A stretch of 64,000 nt of DNA. Origin: CBDCPI01 sp965220245. Its GTDB lineage: Bacteria > Chloroflexota > Dehalococcoidia > Lucifugimonadales > UBA3495. The notes under the pieces were generated by a model, which was given only the letters and a program-made list of their open reading frames with translations, was not told the DNA's origin and made no database searches. A program made the position numbers and the translations under genes. The DNA lies in assembly GCA_965220245.1 (NCBI GenBank), contig CBDCPI010000013.1:474887-538886 (forward strand). The letters run 5' to 3'. Below, piece after piece: positions 54,147 to 61,910 of this stretch. How positions within the stretch are numbered: position 1 is the first letter of the stretch; every line of letters begins with the position of its first letter.

Positions 54147-54889
54147 TACTCTCCGGAGACCACAGGCCGCTGGACACCGTCAACGCGGCCGCTTTGGGCC
54201 GGTTGACCGGAATCAACTTCGATTAACCCGTCTCGCATTTGCACGATGCGATGGGCCCGGTTGCCCACCTCAAGGGCGTGGGTAACCAACACAAAGGTCT
54301 GGTTGTTGGAACGGTTAAGCTGGCACATCAGGTCGATGATGCCCGCGGCGGTCTCGCTATCCAAATCCCCCGTGGGTTCATCGGCCCAAACGATGGCCGG
54401 TTGGTTTACCAGGGCTCTGGCGATGGTCACTCTTTGCCGCTGGCCGCCGGACAGCTCGGCAGGAAGGTGCCGGGCCCGGTCGGAGAGACTCACCAAGTCC
54501 AACACTTCCATGGAACGGCGCCTGGCCTCTGAGGCGCTAACCCCGGAAATCAGCAGGGGCATCTCCACGTTTTCTACCGCGCTGAGCACCGGAAGCAGGT
54601 TGTAAAGCTGAAACACGAACCCCATTCGGCGGGCGCGGTAGTCGCTGCGCTCGTCGTCGGGAAGGTCGTGAAGCACCACACCTTCGACTAGCACTTGCCC
54701 GGCGTCGATCTCGTCCAAGCCCGAAAGACAGTTCAGCAAGGTTGTCTTTCCACAACCGCTGGGCCCCATGATGGCTACTATCTCACCGCGTTGGACACCT
54801 AGGTCAACTCCTCTTAGGGCAGGTACTTTCAGGAGGCCGGTGTGGTAGGTTTTCTCAATTCCGATAGCTTGAACGATAACCTCGTCCAT
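54146..54889 (-). CDS. ABC transporter ATP-binding protein (MacB/LolD family)
   Basis: A protein of about 247 residues. Walker A is G-P-S-G-C-G-K-T-T, the Q-loop V-F-Q-L-Y-N-L-L-P, the signature L-S-G-G-Q-R-Q-R-V, Walker B I-V-W-A-D-E-P-T-G-D-L-D and the switch His V-T-H. The ATG at 54889 behind AGAGGG gives the usual family N-terminus; an upstream GTG/ATG would add about 12 unrelated residues. Coupled by one-base overlap to the permease gene, so the pair makes one transporter. Confidence 0.95.
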   Translation of the reverse strand: MDEVIVQAIGIEKTYHTGLLKVPALRGVDLGVQRGEIVAIMGPSGCGKTTLLNCLSGLDEIDAGQVLVEGVVLHDLPDDERSDYRARRMGFVFQLYNLLPVLSAVENVEMPLLISGVSASEARRRSMEVLDLVSLSDRARHLPAELSGGQRQRVTIARALVNQPAIVWADEPTGDLDSETAAGIIDLMCQLNRSNNQTFVLVTHALEVGNRAHRIVQMRDGLIEVDSGQPAQSGRVDGVQRPVVSGE

Positions 54890-55271
54890 CAACCCTCTAG
54901 GCCGGTGGTGTTGTCCCTTGGTCACGGCGTCCCGGTCATAGTGCTCCGGTCAATGAAAGCCGGCGAATGACCCTTGGGCCGTGCGGCGTCTATGAGTCGT
55001 TAAGTTAGGAACACGCCGGCTGCGTTAATAGACTAACATTGGGACAGCCATAGGTCACCACTGGTCAATCACGGAAGAGGGCACAAAAGGAGACGCCAAA
55101 AGAAGACGCCAAAAGAAGAGCTCAAGGCCAAGTGGAGTAAACCATCGGTGGGGAGCCTTTGGCGACGCCCGAAAGCACGGCAAGGCATCGGTTATGGCTT
55201 CGACGGGGAGGACCGGCCGCTGGGCTCGCTTGGCCGGTCATCGGATAGACTAAGACCAGTAGGTCCGGAGG
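54890..55271. other. Intergenic region, about 380 bases
   Basis: No gene is recognised. It contains two head-to-tail copies of GACGCCAAAAGAA (55092-55104, 55105-55117) in an A-rich stretch. It should hold the promoter of the ABC transporter operon. Confidence 0.45.
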
Positions 55272-55475
55272 TCAGCCTCCACCCACCGGCCTGACAATTT
55301 CCAGAACATCGCCCTCTTGGAGGCTGACGGAATCAAACTCGTCCTTCTTGATCACTTCCCCGTTGTAGCCGACCGCCACGAACTCCAGGTTAACCCCAAA
55401 GGAGGCAAGGTAAGTCTGCAAGTCGATACTATCGTCTATCGACCTAGGTTTGCCGTTTACCATCAAGTTAATCAT
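55272..55475 (-). CDS. thiS: Sulfur carrier protein ThiS
   Basis: A 67-residue ubiquitin-like protein ending in G-G-G, with the C-terminal Gly-Gly needed for thiocarboxylation visible. The start M-I-N-L-M-V-N-G-K-P-R follows GGAGG. It supplies sulfur to ThiG for the thiazole of thiamin. Last gene of the thiG-thiE-thiS set. An extra Gly lies after the usual terminal G-G, so the carrier may need trimming or ends one residue longer. Confidence 0.92.
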   Translation of the reverse strand: MINLMVNGKPRSIDDSIDLQTYLASFGVNLEFVAVGYNGEVIKKDEFDSVSLQEGDVLEIVRPVGGG

Positions 55476-55477
55476 CG

Positions 55478-56200
55478 CTAATCGGGACCTCCTGCGACCG
55501 GACCTCCCCTACTATCCCCGGCTGGCAGGGCAGCGCCACCCTGCCAGGCTTCCAGCATCGCCTGTTTTAGCTGCTGGGCTGCCCGTTCCGGGTCTTCCGC
55601 CGCCAAAATGCTGGAAATCACCGCCACGCCGGATGCTCCAGCTTGCATTACCTCGCCCAAGTTGTCTGCGGTGATTCCCCCGATGCCAATGAGGGGTGGC
55701 GATGTCGCCCACCGCCCCGGCGGACTCTGTTGTCGTTCAAGAATAGTCTTGATTAATCCCGGCCCTTCCGGGACCGCTCCGGGATGGGAGCGCGTGGCAT
55801 ACATGGTGCCAACGATCAGGAGTTGGGCGCCTTCATCTCTAGCCAAGGCCGCCGCCTCGGGGGAATGGACCGAGCGGCCAATAACCACTTGGGGCCCCAC
55901 TACCCGGCGGACGGCTTCCAGTGGCAGAGCCTCTTCCCCAAGGTGGACTCCGTCGGCCTCGGCGGCCAAGGCGACATCGGCCCGTTCGTTGATTACCAAC
56001 AAAGCCCGTCCTTGTAATGCCCTCTTGATATGGACCGCCAATTTCAGCAACTCTCCGCCCGGCAAGTCTTTTTCCCGGAGTTGCACCATGTCGACCCCGC
56101 CGGATACGGCCCGGGCCACTCGGTCGACCAAAGTGCGCGGGTCGCCAACCTTACGGTCGGTAACCAAGCAGAGACAAGGGAGCGGGAGCGGGGACTCCAT
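55478..56200 (-). CDS. thiE: Thiamine-phosphate synthase ThiE
   Basis: A protein of about 240 residues that joins the thiazole and pyrimidine halves of thiamin. The TIM-barrel motifs Q-L-R-E-K-D-L, L-L-V-I-N-E-R-A-D-V-A, G-V-H-L-G-E-E and G-I-G-G-I-T are present, with Y-A-T-R-S-H-P-G-A in the pyrophosphate-binding part. The start is uncertain: ATG at 56200 leaves four bases to the thiG stop; ATG at 56236 would overlap thiG by 32 bases. A C-terminal tail of about 25 residues exceeds the family length. Confidence 0.92.
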   Translation of the reverse strand: MESPLPLPCLCLVTDRKVGDPRTLVDRVARAVSGGVDMVQLREKDLPGGELLKLAVHIKRALQGRALLVINERADVALAAEADGVHLGEEALPLEAVRRVVGPQVVIGRSVHSPEAAALARDEGAQLLIVGTMYATRSHPGAVPEGPGLIKTILERQQSPPGRWATSPPLIGIGGITADNLGEVMQAGASGVAVISSILAAEDPERAAQQLKQAMLEAWQGGAALPAGDSRGGPVAGGPD

Positions 56201-56204
56201 ACTC

Positions 56205-56996
56205 TTAGGTGCGGGCCGGAACCGGCTGAGGAACATCGGTGGTGGGACTGCTGGCGGCAGCGTAGTGACGAACGGTTATCCGTCCCGCCAGATAGGCCTT
56301 GCGGCCGGCTTCCACACCATGTCGGAAGGCTTCCGCCATCAAGCCGGGATTTTCGGCTTGGGCAATGGCGGTGTTTACCAGCACCGCATCCGCGCCCAAC
56401 TCTAACGCCGTGGCAGCGTCGGACGGTACTGCCAGCCCCGCGTCCACCACGATGGGGACAGTGGCTTGCTCGATGATGATCTTCAACTCTTCAATGGTAT
56501 GAATGCCTTGCCCGGAACCGATGGCCGAACCCAAGGGCATAACCGTAGCGCAGCCGGCCTCTTCCAGTTTCTTGGCCAGGGTCGGATCGGCATGAACGTA
56601 GGGCAGAACTTTAAAGCCCTCCTCGACCAGAAGCCGTGCCGCTTCAAGGGTAGCTGCTCCGTCGGGAAAGAGGTACTTGGGGTCGGGAATGACTTCCAGT
56701 TTAACGAAATCGGTCTGGCCAACTTCACGGCCCAAGCGGGCGACAAACAGGGCTTCTTCCACCGTGGCGCAACCAGCGGTGTTGGGGAGAATCTGGTACT
56801 TAGTCCAGTCGATATAGTCCAGAAGGGTCTTTTGCGTTGGGTCGTCCAAGTCCAAGCGGCGAATAGCCACGGTGATCATCTCGGTACCGGAGGCCTCCAC
56901 CGCTTCGACCATTTCTTCCATGGTCCGGTATCTGCCCGTCCCCAATATTAGCCGAGACCCGAAGCTTTTTCCTCCGATTATTAGTTCGTCTGACAT
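56205..56996 (-). CDS. thiG: Thiazole synthase ThiG
   Basis: A 263-residue protein forming the thiazole phosphate from dehydroglycine, DXP and ThiS thiocarboxylate. Marks are I-I-G-G-K-S-F-G-S-R-L-I-L-G-T-G-R-Y, the catalytic Lys in F-V-K-L-E-V-I and V-D-A-G-L-A-V-P-S-D-A-A. First gene of the thi operon; its leader carries a TPP riboswitch and terminator (57036-57177). GAGGAG precedes the start. Confidence 0.97.
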   Translation of the reverse strand: MSDELIIGGKSFGSRLILGTGRYRTMEEMVEAVEASGTEMITVAIRRLDLDDPTQKTLLDYIDWTKYQILPNTAGCATVEEALFVARLGREVGQTDFVKLEVIPDPKYLFPDGAATLEAARLLVEEGFKVLPYVHADPTLAKKLEEAGCATVMPLGSAIGSGQGIHTIEELKIIIEQATVPIVVDAGLAVPSDAATALELGADAVLVNTAIAQAENPGLMAEAFRHGVEAGRKAYLAGRITVRHYAAASSPTTDVPQPVPART

Positions 56997-57035
56997 ATTG
57001 GCTACGTCTCCTCAGCTTTTGGGATACCAAAACCA

Positions 57036-57062
57036 AACCGCCAGGCTGATTACCTGGCGGTT
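57036..57062 (-). terminator. Intrinsic terminator of the TPP riboswitch
   Basis: On the minus strand AACCGCCAGG, a 7-base loop and CCTGGCGGTT form a perfect 10-bp stem followed by TGGTTTTGG. It lies between the riboswitch and thiG, so it is the likely expression platform. The U-run is interrupted, so termination may be incomplete. Confidence 0.75.
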
Positions 57063-57080
57063 ACGGAGCAAGTCGACTTC

Positions 57081-57177
57081 GGCGTCTTCTCCCTGCGCCA
57101 GTATTACCTGGGTCAGGTACAGACGGTCGGCGGCAATAATGGTCGCCCTCTCAGCCTGGCTTACCCAAGCTTCCGCC
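57081..57177 (-). promoter_or_regulatory. TPP riboswitch (THI element)
   Basis: The minus-strand RNA has the two conserved blocks in order: CTGAGAG in the pyrimidine-sensing arm (near 57150), then ACCTGACCCAGG and TAATACTGGCGCAGGGA (about 57115-57089), close to the THI-box consensus ACCTGATCTGGATAATGCCAGCGTAGGGA. GGCG and CGCC at the borders can close P1. It precedes thiG, thiE and thiS, which make TPP, so TPP binding should favour the downstream terminator. The P1/P2 start is more diverged than the 3' part. Confidence 0.85.
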
Positions 57178-57239
57178 AAACAAATGCTATGCCTAGCGTT
57201 TCTTTCCCTGCGGTCCTCGCGGCATATCGGACTCCCGAG

Positions 57240-57422
57240 TCACAACTTTAATATGAGACTGAGTACGCCAACGGTGATACCAAAATCAACTATCATTGTG
57301 CCGACTGTCCAGCGAGGCAACAAGAGTATCTGAGCCTGCAACCGGTTCTCTAGGTTAGCAAGACCGGTTTTGGTGGCGTAGTGCTGTAACTCGTACCGCA
57401 GGTCCTGCCTGGTGAGGGGCAC
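57240..57422 (-). CDS. Small coiled-coil protein with one membrane helix
   Basis: A 60-residue protein from a GTG at 57422 behind GGAGAG. It starts M-P-L-T-R-Q-D-L-R-Y-E-L-Q-H-Y-A-T-K-T-G-L-A-N-L-E-N-R-L and ends in a hydrophobic helix (I-V-D-F-G-I-T-V-G-V-L-S-L-I-L-K-L). The layout resembles small DUF1640/CCDC90-like proteins with a C-terminal anchor. It lies upstream of the thi riboswitch and has no obvious link to thiamin. Function unknown. Confidence 0.6.
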   Translation of the reverse strand: MPLTRQDLRYELQHYATKTGLANLENRLQAQILLLPRWTVGTMIVDFGITVGVLSLILKL

Positions 57423-57589
57423 TTGCTCTCCAGCCGTTGCTATATAAACCGTCCCCTCTCATCGGCGGCCAGTATATAGTATACCAGTCAATGCCATACT
57501 AGCCGACTAATAGGCTAGCGTCAAACGAGATGTTGGTATTGTATGGCCGATGGCTTATGCCAAGGGAACTAAGGCCGACAGCCCCATAT

Positions 57590-58645
57590 CTACTGTGCGT
57601 TGAAGGAATAGTCTGAGTGTCCGAATTCAATCGCAACCCTTTTGCAGGCCTTGATGATTTGTGTGGACACACCTCTAAAGCTATGGACGTAGTACCCTGT
57701 GCCGCCAATTTCCAGAGGGTCCTCTAAGTCACCCCGGGACATCGAGAAATACGAAAGCGTTCTCCCGCGCACATTCAAAATCTTCTCGAATTTGTTGGGA
57801 TACTGCTTATGGATCAGTTCACAGAATTCGGCAAGGGCAGATTTCCAAGTATTGGACTCTTTATTTTCTCCGTTGAATGTCCAGTGTACGCTTCGGCTGC
57901 CGTGCGTTACTCTCTCACTATTAGGCGGCTGAGGAGCAGGCCCTGATGATATCTGAATCTCCGATCGATGCTGCTTCAAAAACTCCTTCACCCATTGGCC
58001 ACTAACGCCGAAACCACAAATCTCCGTTGAAGTATTCCTCAATAAGCCAATAAGGTCATTGTGGGGAGTGACTACAATCTGATTCCACGCCTCCAGCATT
58101 CCCTTTTGCGCCTCGGTTATTCTCACCTTTTCGTCGATTCTAGCCTTGGCGTACTCTACGGCTTCACCGGATGACACTTTTTCTTTGGTAAGGAATCTTT
58201 CAAACTCCTTTTGTATATCTGATGGCCTTCCATTGGTAATATCGATTTTAGAGAACCGTTTTTCGCTCCAGTGCAGACCCTTCTCCTGTATTCCTTCGTA
58301 TCGCGGCAGATACAGCCACCAAGTCCGCCCATTGGTCAGTACGGCCAAGTTAACCACCTGCTGAAAACAGTAGTTCAGGAGTTGCCTCTGGTGATTTTCC
58401 AGATGCACGGCGGGTTTCTTGATTTCGATGAAAACAGCGGTTGGCGAATCCGGGTTCAAGGCGTAGTCGGCCCGGTCCTTACCAACCCTGTACTCACGTT
58501 TAATTTCCCTGGGGTCTCTCAGGTTCCAGCCGAGGTTTTCCAGCAGCCGCTCAACGACGTATAGTTTCGTGTCTTCTTCGTTGAGGTCATCCAGATTGAA
58601 GAGCTTCCTGACGTTGGCAACCGCCTGAGAAATCGTTTCAGGCAT
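57590..58645 (-). CDS. Orphan HsdR-N (type I restriction N-terminal-like) nuclease-domain protein
   Basis: A 351-residue protein. Residues 1-150 match the HSDR_N domain; the PD-(D/E)XK core reads R-A-D-Y-A-L ... V-F-I-E-I-K-K-P, followed by Q-L-L-N-Y-C and A-V-L-T-N-G-R-T-W-W. The middle is helical. The C-terminal 100 residues carry the motif L-S-Y-F-S-M-S-R ... I-G-G-T-G-Y-Y-V-H seen in restriction-like proteins. No helicase, HsdM or HsdS gene is nearby, so it is not a complete type I system. It may be a solitary DNA-binding nuclease or a defence protein. Confidence 0.82.
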   Translation of the reverse strand: MPETISQAVANVRKLFNLDDLNEEDTKLYVVERLLENLGWNLRDPREIKREYRVGKDRADYALNPDSPTAVFIEIKKPAVHLENHQRQLLNYCFQQVVNLAVLTNGRTWWLYLPRYEGIQEKGLHWSEKRFSKIDITNGRPSDIQKEFERFLTKEKVSSGEAVEYAKARIDEKVRITEAQKGMLEAWNQIVVTPHNDLIGLLRNTSTEICGFGVSGQWVKEFLKQHRSEIQISSGPAPQPPNSERVTHGSRSVHWTFNGENKESNTWKSALAEFCELIHKQYPNKFEKILNVRGRTLSYFSMSRGDLEDPLEIGGTGYYVHSFRGVSTQIIKACKRVAIEFGHSDYSFNAQ

Positions 58646-58740
58646 ATTTCATTCCTGTATCGAGGTAAGGTATGTGGGATGAATCGTCCCTTGTAGATTC
58701 TAGCATTAAGTGCAACCCGTATCGACACACCCCTAAAGCT

Positions 58741-58857
58741 GTAACCGTTCAGACTTGATACGTCATTCCGGCCTTGAGCCAGAATCCAGAAGCGTTTGCA
58801 ACCAGCAACGGTCCTTTTCCTTGGCATTTCTGGATTCCCGCCTGCGCGGGAATGACG
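58741..58857. repeat. IS66-type end followed by a 97-bp imperfect palindromic repeat
   Basis: GTAACCGTTCAGACTTG at 58741-58757 matches 16 of 17 bases of the IS66 end. Directly after is CGTCATTCCGGCC ... GGAATGACG (58761-58857), an inverted repeat with GAATCCAGAA and TTCTGGATTC in its arms. A related palindrome is at 60538-60636. Such palindromes are frequent intergenic repeats in this type of genome. Confidence 0.7.
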
Positions 58858-58933
58858 GTTGGGCGGCAAAGTCTCGTGGTGAGATTAGCATTGGCATTGC
58901 GGGTGTGGCTCTCAGTCAATTCGCTTCAGCAAG

Positions 58934-60460
58934 TCAACGCGTTAAAGTTGGTAGTAACCGTTCAGACTTATGGGGTGAAGTGACCTTGTCAAACAACTCT
59001 ACTACCTCTTCAGGCGGCGGGGGTGTGAGGATGGTAACCACTATGGCCGCCACGGTGGCGGCGACGAAGCCGGGGGTGGCCGGCTCCGCGTCCAATATCC
59101 CCCAAGGCCCTCCTGAAAAAGCTCCCCAAGCGGAGGCGGAGGCCGTGCCAACGATTATTGATGCAAGCGCGCCCCAGAAGTTGAGCCTGCGCCAGTACAA
59201 CGTCAGAATTGTTACCGGGCCGAAAGCCGCTCCCATTCCTCCCCAAGCGTAGGATACCAGCGTAAATACCGACTCCGGGTTGAAGATTGAAAGGGCGGCA
59301 GCGATGACCCCTATAACCAAGAGCAGGAAGCGCCCCAGCCAGACCCTGGCGTGAGTTTTTATGGTATATGCGAAATTTTTGATGAACGGCAGGTCGTCGG
59401 TGGCGATGGCGGAAGCCAAGAGTAGTTGAGAGTCCGCCGTGCTCATTATTGCTGCAATCACCCCCGTCAGGAGGAGCCCCGTCACTACGGGCTGGAAGAA
59501 TACTTCTGAGACCACTAAGTAAAGCCGCTCAGGGTCCGCTACCGCACTCAGCATCCCCACTTCCGAAAGAGCGGGAAAAGCAAATATTCCCATCAGCAGC
59601 CCAAAGGAAAATACCAGGGTGGTCCACATTGTGGAGATGTCGCGGCTGGACGGTATCCTGTCTTCGCTCCCCACCGCCATAAAACGCTGCAATACGCGCT
59701 GAGAACCAAACGTGCCCAATCCCCATCCTGACGCAGTGATAAGGAAGGCAAAGGTCACGGGACTTCCGTCAATGTCCGTCAGGGGATTCCAGAAGCCCGA
59801 GGCTGCTCCTCCCATATTCCGGAACGGGTTCTCGGATATGAAGACCAGCGTGACCGGAATTATCGTAAAGCAGACCAGCATAACCGTAGCTTGAAATACA
59901 TCGGTCCTGGAGACCGCCAAAAAGCCGCCTATGAAGGTATAGGCGGCCACGGCGCCAAGCGTTATCAAGACGCCCAATGGCGGGGCAAGCCCAAAGACCG
60001 TCTCCAGCAGCTTGGAACCTGCTATCAGGCCGGAACTGACATAGAAGATTACGAAGAAAACGGTGATCAGACCGGATGAAGTCCGCAGAATCCCCGTCTT
60101 GTCTGCAAATCGTTTTTCAAAGAACTCCGGCAGGGTCAGCGCGTTACCCGTCTCTATGGTGTAGCGGCGCAGTCTCTTCGCCATGATTGCCCAACTGAGC
60201 CATAAGGTCACAATGATGGCAAGCACTGACCAAATCTCTATCATGCCATTGGTATAGGCCAGAGCCGGGAATACCAGCATTGTCCAGCCGCTCGTAGCGG
60301 ACGACGCGGAACTCAAAGCCGAGGTCAGGCTGCTCACCTGCCTGCCGCCCAGCACGTAGTCCGACATCTCCCGCATTTGGCGAGCGCCTACTATCGATAT
60401 ACCGATCAGCGTCGCAAAGTACGCAAAGAAGACGCCGAGTATCCATGAACTGAACATCAT
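58934..60460 (-). CDS. Sodium:solute symporter (SSS family, PutP-like)
   Basis: A 508-residue membrane protein with about 13 hydrophobic helices. It begins with the SSS-family R-Q-M-R-E-M-S-D-Y-V-L-G-G-R segment, has G-G-F-L-A-V-S-R-T-D-V-F-Q-A (family signature) and A-A-I-M-S-T-A-D-S-Q-L-L-L-A (Na+ site region). It imports a small organic solute such as proline with sodium. The C-terminal T-S-P-H-K-S-E-R-L-L-P is encoded by an IS66-type terminal repeat at 58953-58968, so the original C-terminus has been replaced. ATG at 60460. Confidence 0.9.
   Translation of the reverse strand: MMFSSWILGVFFAYFATLIGISIVGARQMREMSDYVLGGRQVSSLTSALSSASSATSGWTMLVFPALAYTNGMIEIWSVLAIIVTLWLSWAIMAKRLRRYTIETGNALTLPEFFEKRFADKTGILRTSSGLITVFFVIFYVSSGLIAGSKLLETVFGLAPPLGVLITLGAVAAYTFIGGFLAVSRTDVFQATVMLVCFTIIPVTLVFISENPFRNMGGAASGFWNPLTDIDGSPVTFAFLITASGWGLGTFGSQRVLQRFMAVGSEDRIPSSRDISTMWTTLVFSFGLLMGIFAFPALSEVGMLSAVADPERLYLVVSEVFFQPVVTGLLLTGVIAAIMSTADSQLLLASAIATDDLPFIKNFAYTIKTHARVWLGRFLLLVIGVIAAALSIFNPESVFTLVSYAWGGMGAAFGPVTILTLYWRRLNFWGALASIIVGTASASAWGAFSGGPWGILDAEPATPGFVAATVAAIVVTILTPPPPEEVVELFDKVTSPHKSERLLPTLTR
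58953..58968. repeat. IS66-type end inside the symporter 3' end
   Basis: GTAACCGTTCAGACTT matches the copy at 58741 exactly and in the same orientation, and differs from the resident IS66 end by one base. It forms part of the symporter coding sequence. Confidence 0.75.
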
Positions 60461-60537
60461 GGTAAGTGGAGTCCTCGCCCTCCCCGCATCTGTTCATGGC
60501 ATTTACTGATGCGTGAACAATTACCTAAAGCAGTCCT

Positions 60538-60636
60538 CGTCTTTCTGGCCTTGAGCCGGAATCCAGAAATTCTGAGGACAAAGAACGTAGCTGGTGGAGA
60601 ACGGTCCTGGATTCCGGCCTTCGCCGGAACGACAGG
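60538..60636. repeat. Imperfect palindromic repeat related to 58761-58857
   Basis: CGTCTTTCTGGCCTTGAGCC with GAATCCAGAA on the left and CTGGATTCCGGCC ... GGAACGACAGG on the right. It shares the CCTTGAGCC-x-GAATCCAGAA arm with 58761-58857. Confidence 0.7.
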
Positions 60637-60772
60637 GGAGGGGACAGTTTAGAAACTTATTCACGTATCAGTAAGTCCTGACAAAGCAGGCCTGGGAAGA
60701 GCGTAAGGACCGCTACGGGTCCAATACAGCGCCCATTCCACCCTGGCCGCTGCGGCCATGCTGAATATCGTG

Positions 60773-60795
60773 TCCCCTCAACTCTGAACAGTTAC
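60773..60795. repeat. Solo IS66/MITE right end
   Basis: TCCCCTCAACTCTGAACAGT followed by TAC matches the right end of IS66 and of the MITE (TTCCCCTCAAGTCTGAACA) with one mismatch in the shared part. No matching left end is seen nearby. Confidence 0.65.
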
Positions 60796-60915
60796 AGTTG
60801 GTACTCATTCAGAGCAAGGTCCATGATTATCCTGGGGCCGGTTGCCCGCCCTGTCTTCCAAGGCGAATTCGTATCCTTGTCCGCGTCACTACGATAATAG
60901 TTCCCTCGTGCATCA

Positions 60916-61012
60916 GTAACTGTTCAGACTTGAGGGGAACCAGTCCTTCGACTCCGCTGCGCTCAGGATGAGCGGTTTCGTGGCAGTGCGCTCACCAAGT
61001 CTGAACAGTTAC
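60916..61012. mobile_element. 97-bp MITE derived from the resident IS66, with 8-bp target duplication
   Basis: GTAACTGTTCAGACTTG at 60916-60932 and its perfect complement at 60996-61012 are identical to the left end of IS66 at 37046. In reverse complement, the MITE left side shares GTAACTGTTCAGACTTGGTG with IS66 and the right side shares TTCCCCTCAAGTCTGAACA. Flanks are GTGCATCA (60908-60915) and GTGCATCG (61013-61020), an 8-bp duplication with one change. It has no gene and would rely on the IS66 transposase for movement. Confidence 0.9.
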
Positions 61013-61119
61013 GTGCATCGCGTCTGCGTGCATTTCGAGCAGTTCGCGCATAGCGTCCACTTTCTCCGCAACACGCATCTCAACAAAACGAATGATGCAC
61101 GGATTACGAATCCGTCTGT

Positions 61120-61797
61120 CTAAAGCTCGAACTCCTTTACTCCCGGATCGACGGCCAACCTGGCGCCGGTCAACTGTTGGACCTCTTCCGGGGTCCAACC
61201 GGGGGCGACTTCTTTGAGGACTAGACCCTGGCCGGTGCACTCGATTACTGCCAGATCGGTGACGATGAGGGAGACACAGCCCTTGGCGGTAATCGGGAAA
61301 GTGCACTCTTCCACGATCTTGGGCGTGTTGCGGCGGTCGGTATGCTCCATGGCCACGATGATGCTGCCGGCCCCCACGGCCAAGTCCATGGCGCCGCCAA
61401 CATTGCCCACTCCCCGCTCGGGCAACATCCAATTGGCTAGGTCACCCTTGGCTGAAACTTGGTGGGAGCCCAACACGGTAACGTCCACGTGCCCTCCCCG
61501 GATCATCGCGAAGGCGTCGGCTGTGCTGAAGAACGACATCCCGGGCACCGGTTCCAGGAATTGGCCCCCGGCGTTGATAAGGTCAATATCCTCCTCGCCA
61601 TCTTGAGCGATCGGGCCGCAGTTGAGTATCCCGCTCTCGCTATGGTAGAAAACCACGTTGCCTTCCGGTACAAAGCTGGAAACCAAAGTCGGGATGCCGA
61701 TACCCAGGTTCACGTAAGCGCCGTCGGGCAACTCCTTGGCCACCCGCATGGCCACGATTTCCCGGTCCAACCGCTCTTTATCCAACGCGCCGCTCAT
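61120..61797 (-). CDS. 3-oxoacid CoA-transferase-type beta subunit
   Basis: A 225-residue class I CoA-transferase B subunit. V-N-L-G-I-G-I-P-T-L-V, the catalytic Glu54 in Y-H-S-E-S-G-I-L-N-C-G-P and G-G-A-M-D-L-A-V-G-A are all typical. It would transfer CoA between succinyl- or acetyl-CoA and a 3-oxo or other acid. It follows the fused CoA-transferase gene by 113 bases on the same strand and may supply the active B half to that protein's A half. Confidence 0.93.
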   Translation of the reverse strand: MSGALDKERLDREIVAMRVAKELPDGAYVNLGIGIPTLVSSFVPEGNVVFYHSESGILNCGPIAQDGEEDIDLINAGGQFLEPVPGMSFFSTADAFAMIRGGHVDVTVLGSHQVSAKGDLANWMLPERGVGNVGGAMDLAVGAGSIIVAMEHTDRRNTPKIVEECTFPITAKGCVSLIVTDLAVIECTGQGLVLKEVAPGWTPEEVQQLTGARLAVDPGVKEFEL

Positions 61798-61910
61798 CTT
61801 CCTTGGACCTATCTCAAGATTGGGTTGCGCCGCCTGAACAGTCCGTTGACAGGTACGGAGCCCAATCCCTTATGACTGGGCTGGGTTTGTATTCCTGTTT
61901 CCCGGGCTAG

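Larger units (their letters stand above)
60461..61119. other. Repeat-rich intergenic region, about 660 bases
   Basis: No confident gene. It holds the palindromic repeat 60538-60636, an IS66-type right end at 60773-60795 and the complete MITE 60916-61012. A short minus-strand frame right of the MITE (M-R-V-A-E-K-V-D-A-M-R-E-L-L-E-M-H) may be a gene remnant. Confidence 0.6.

Noticed and set aside
60996..61119. Short minus-strand frame M-R-V-A-E-K-V-D-A-M-R-E-L-L-E-M-H-A-D ending in the MITE
   Set aside because: It may be a gene tail cut by the MITE, but no start region, homology or ribosome site is visible.
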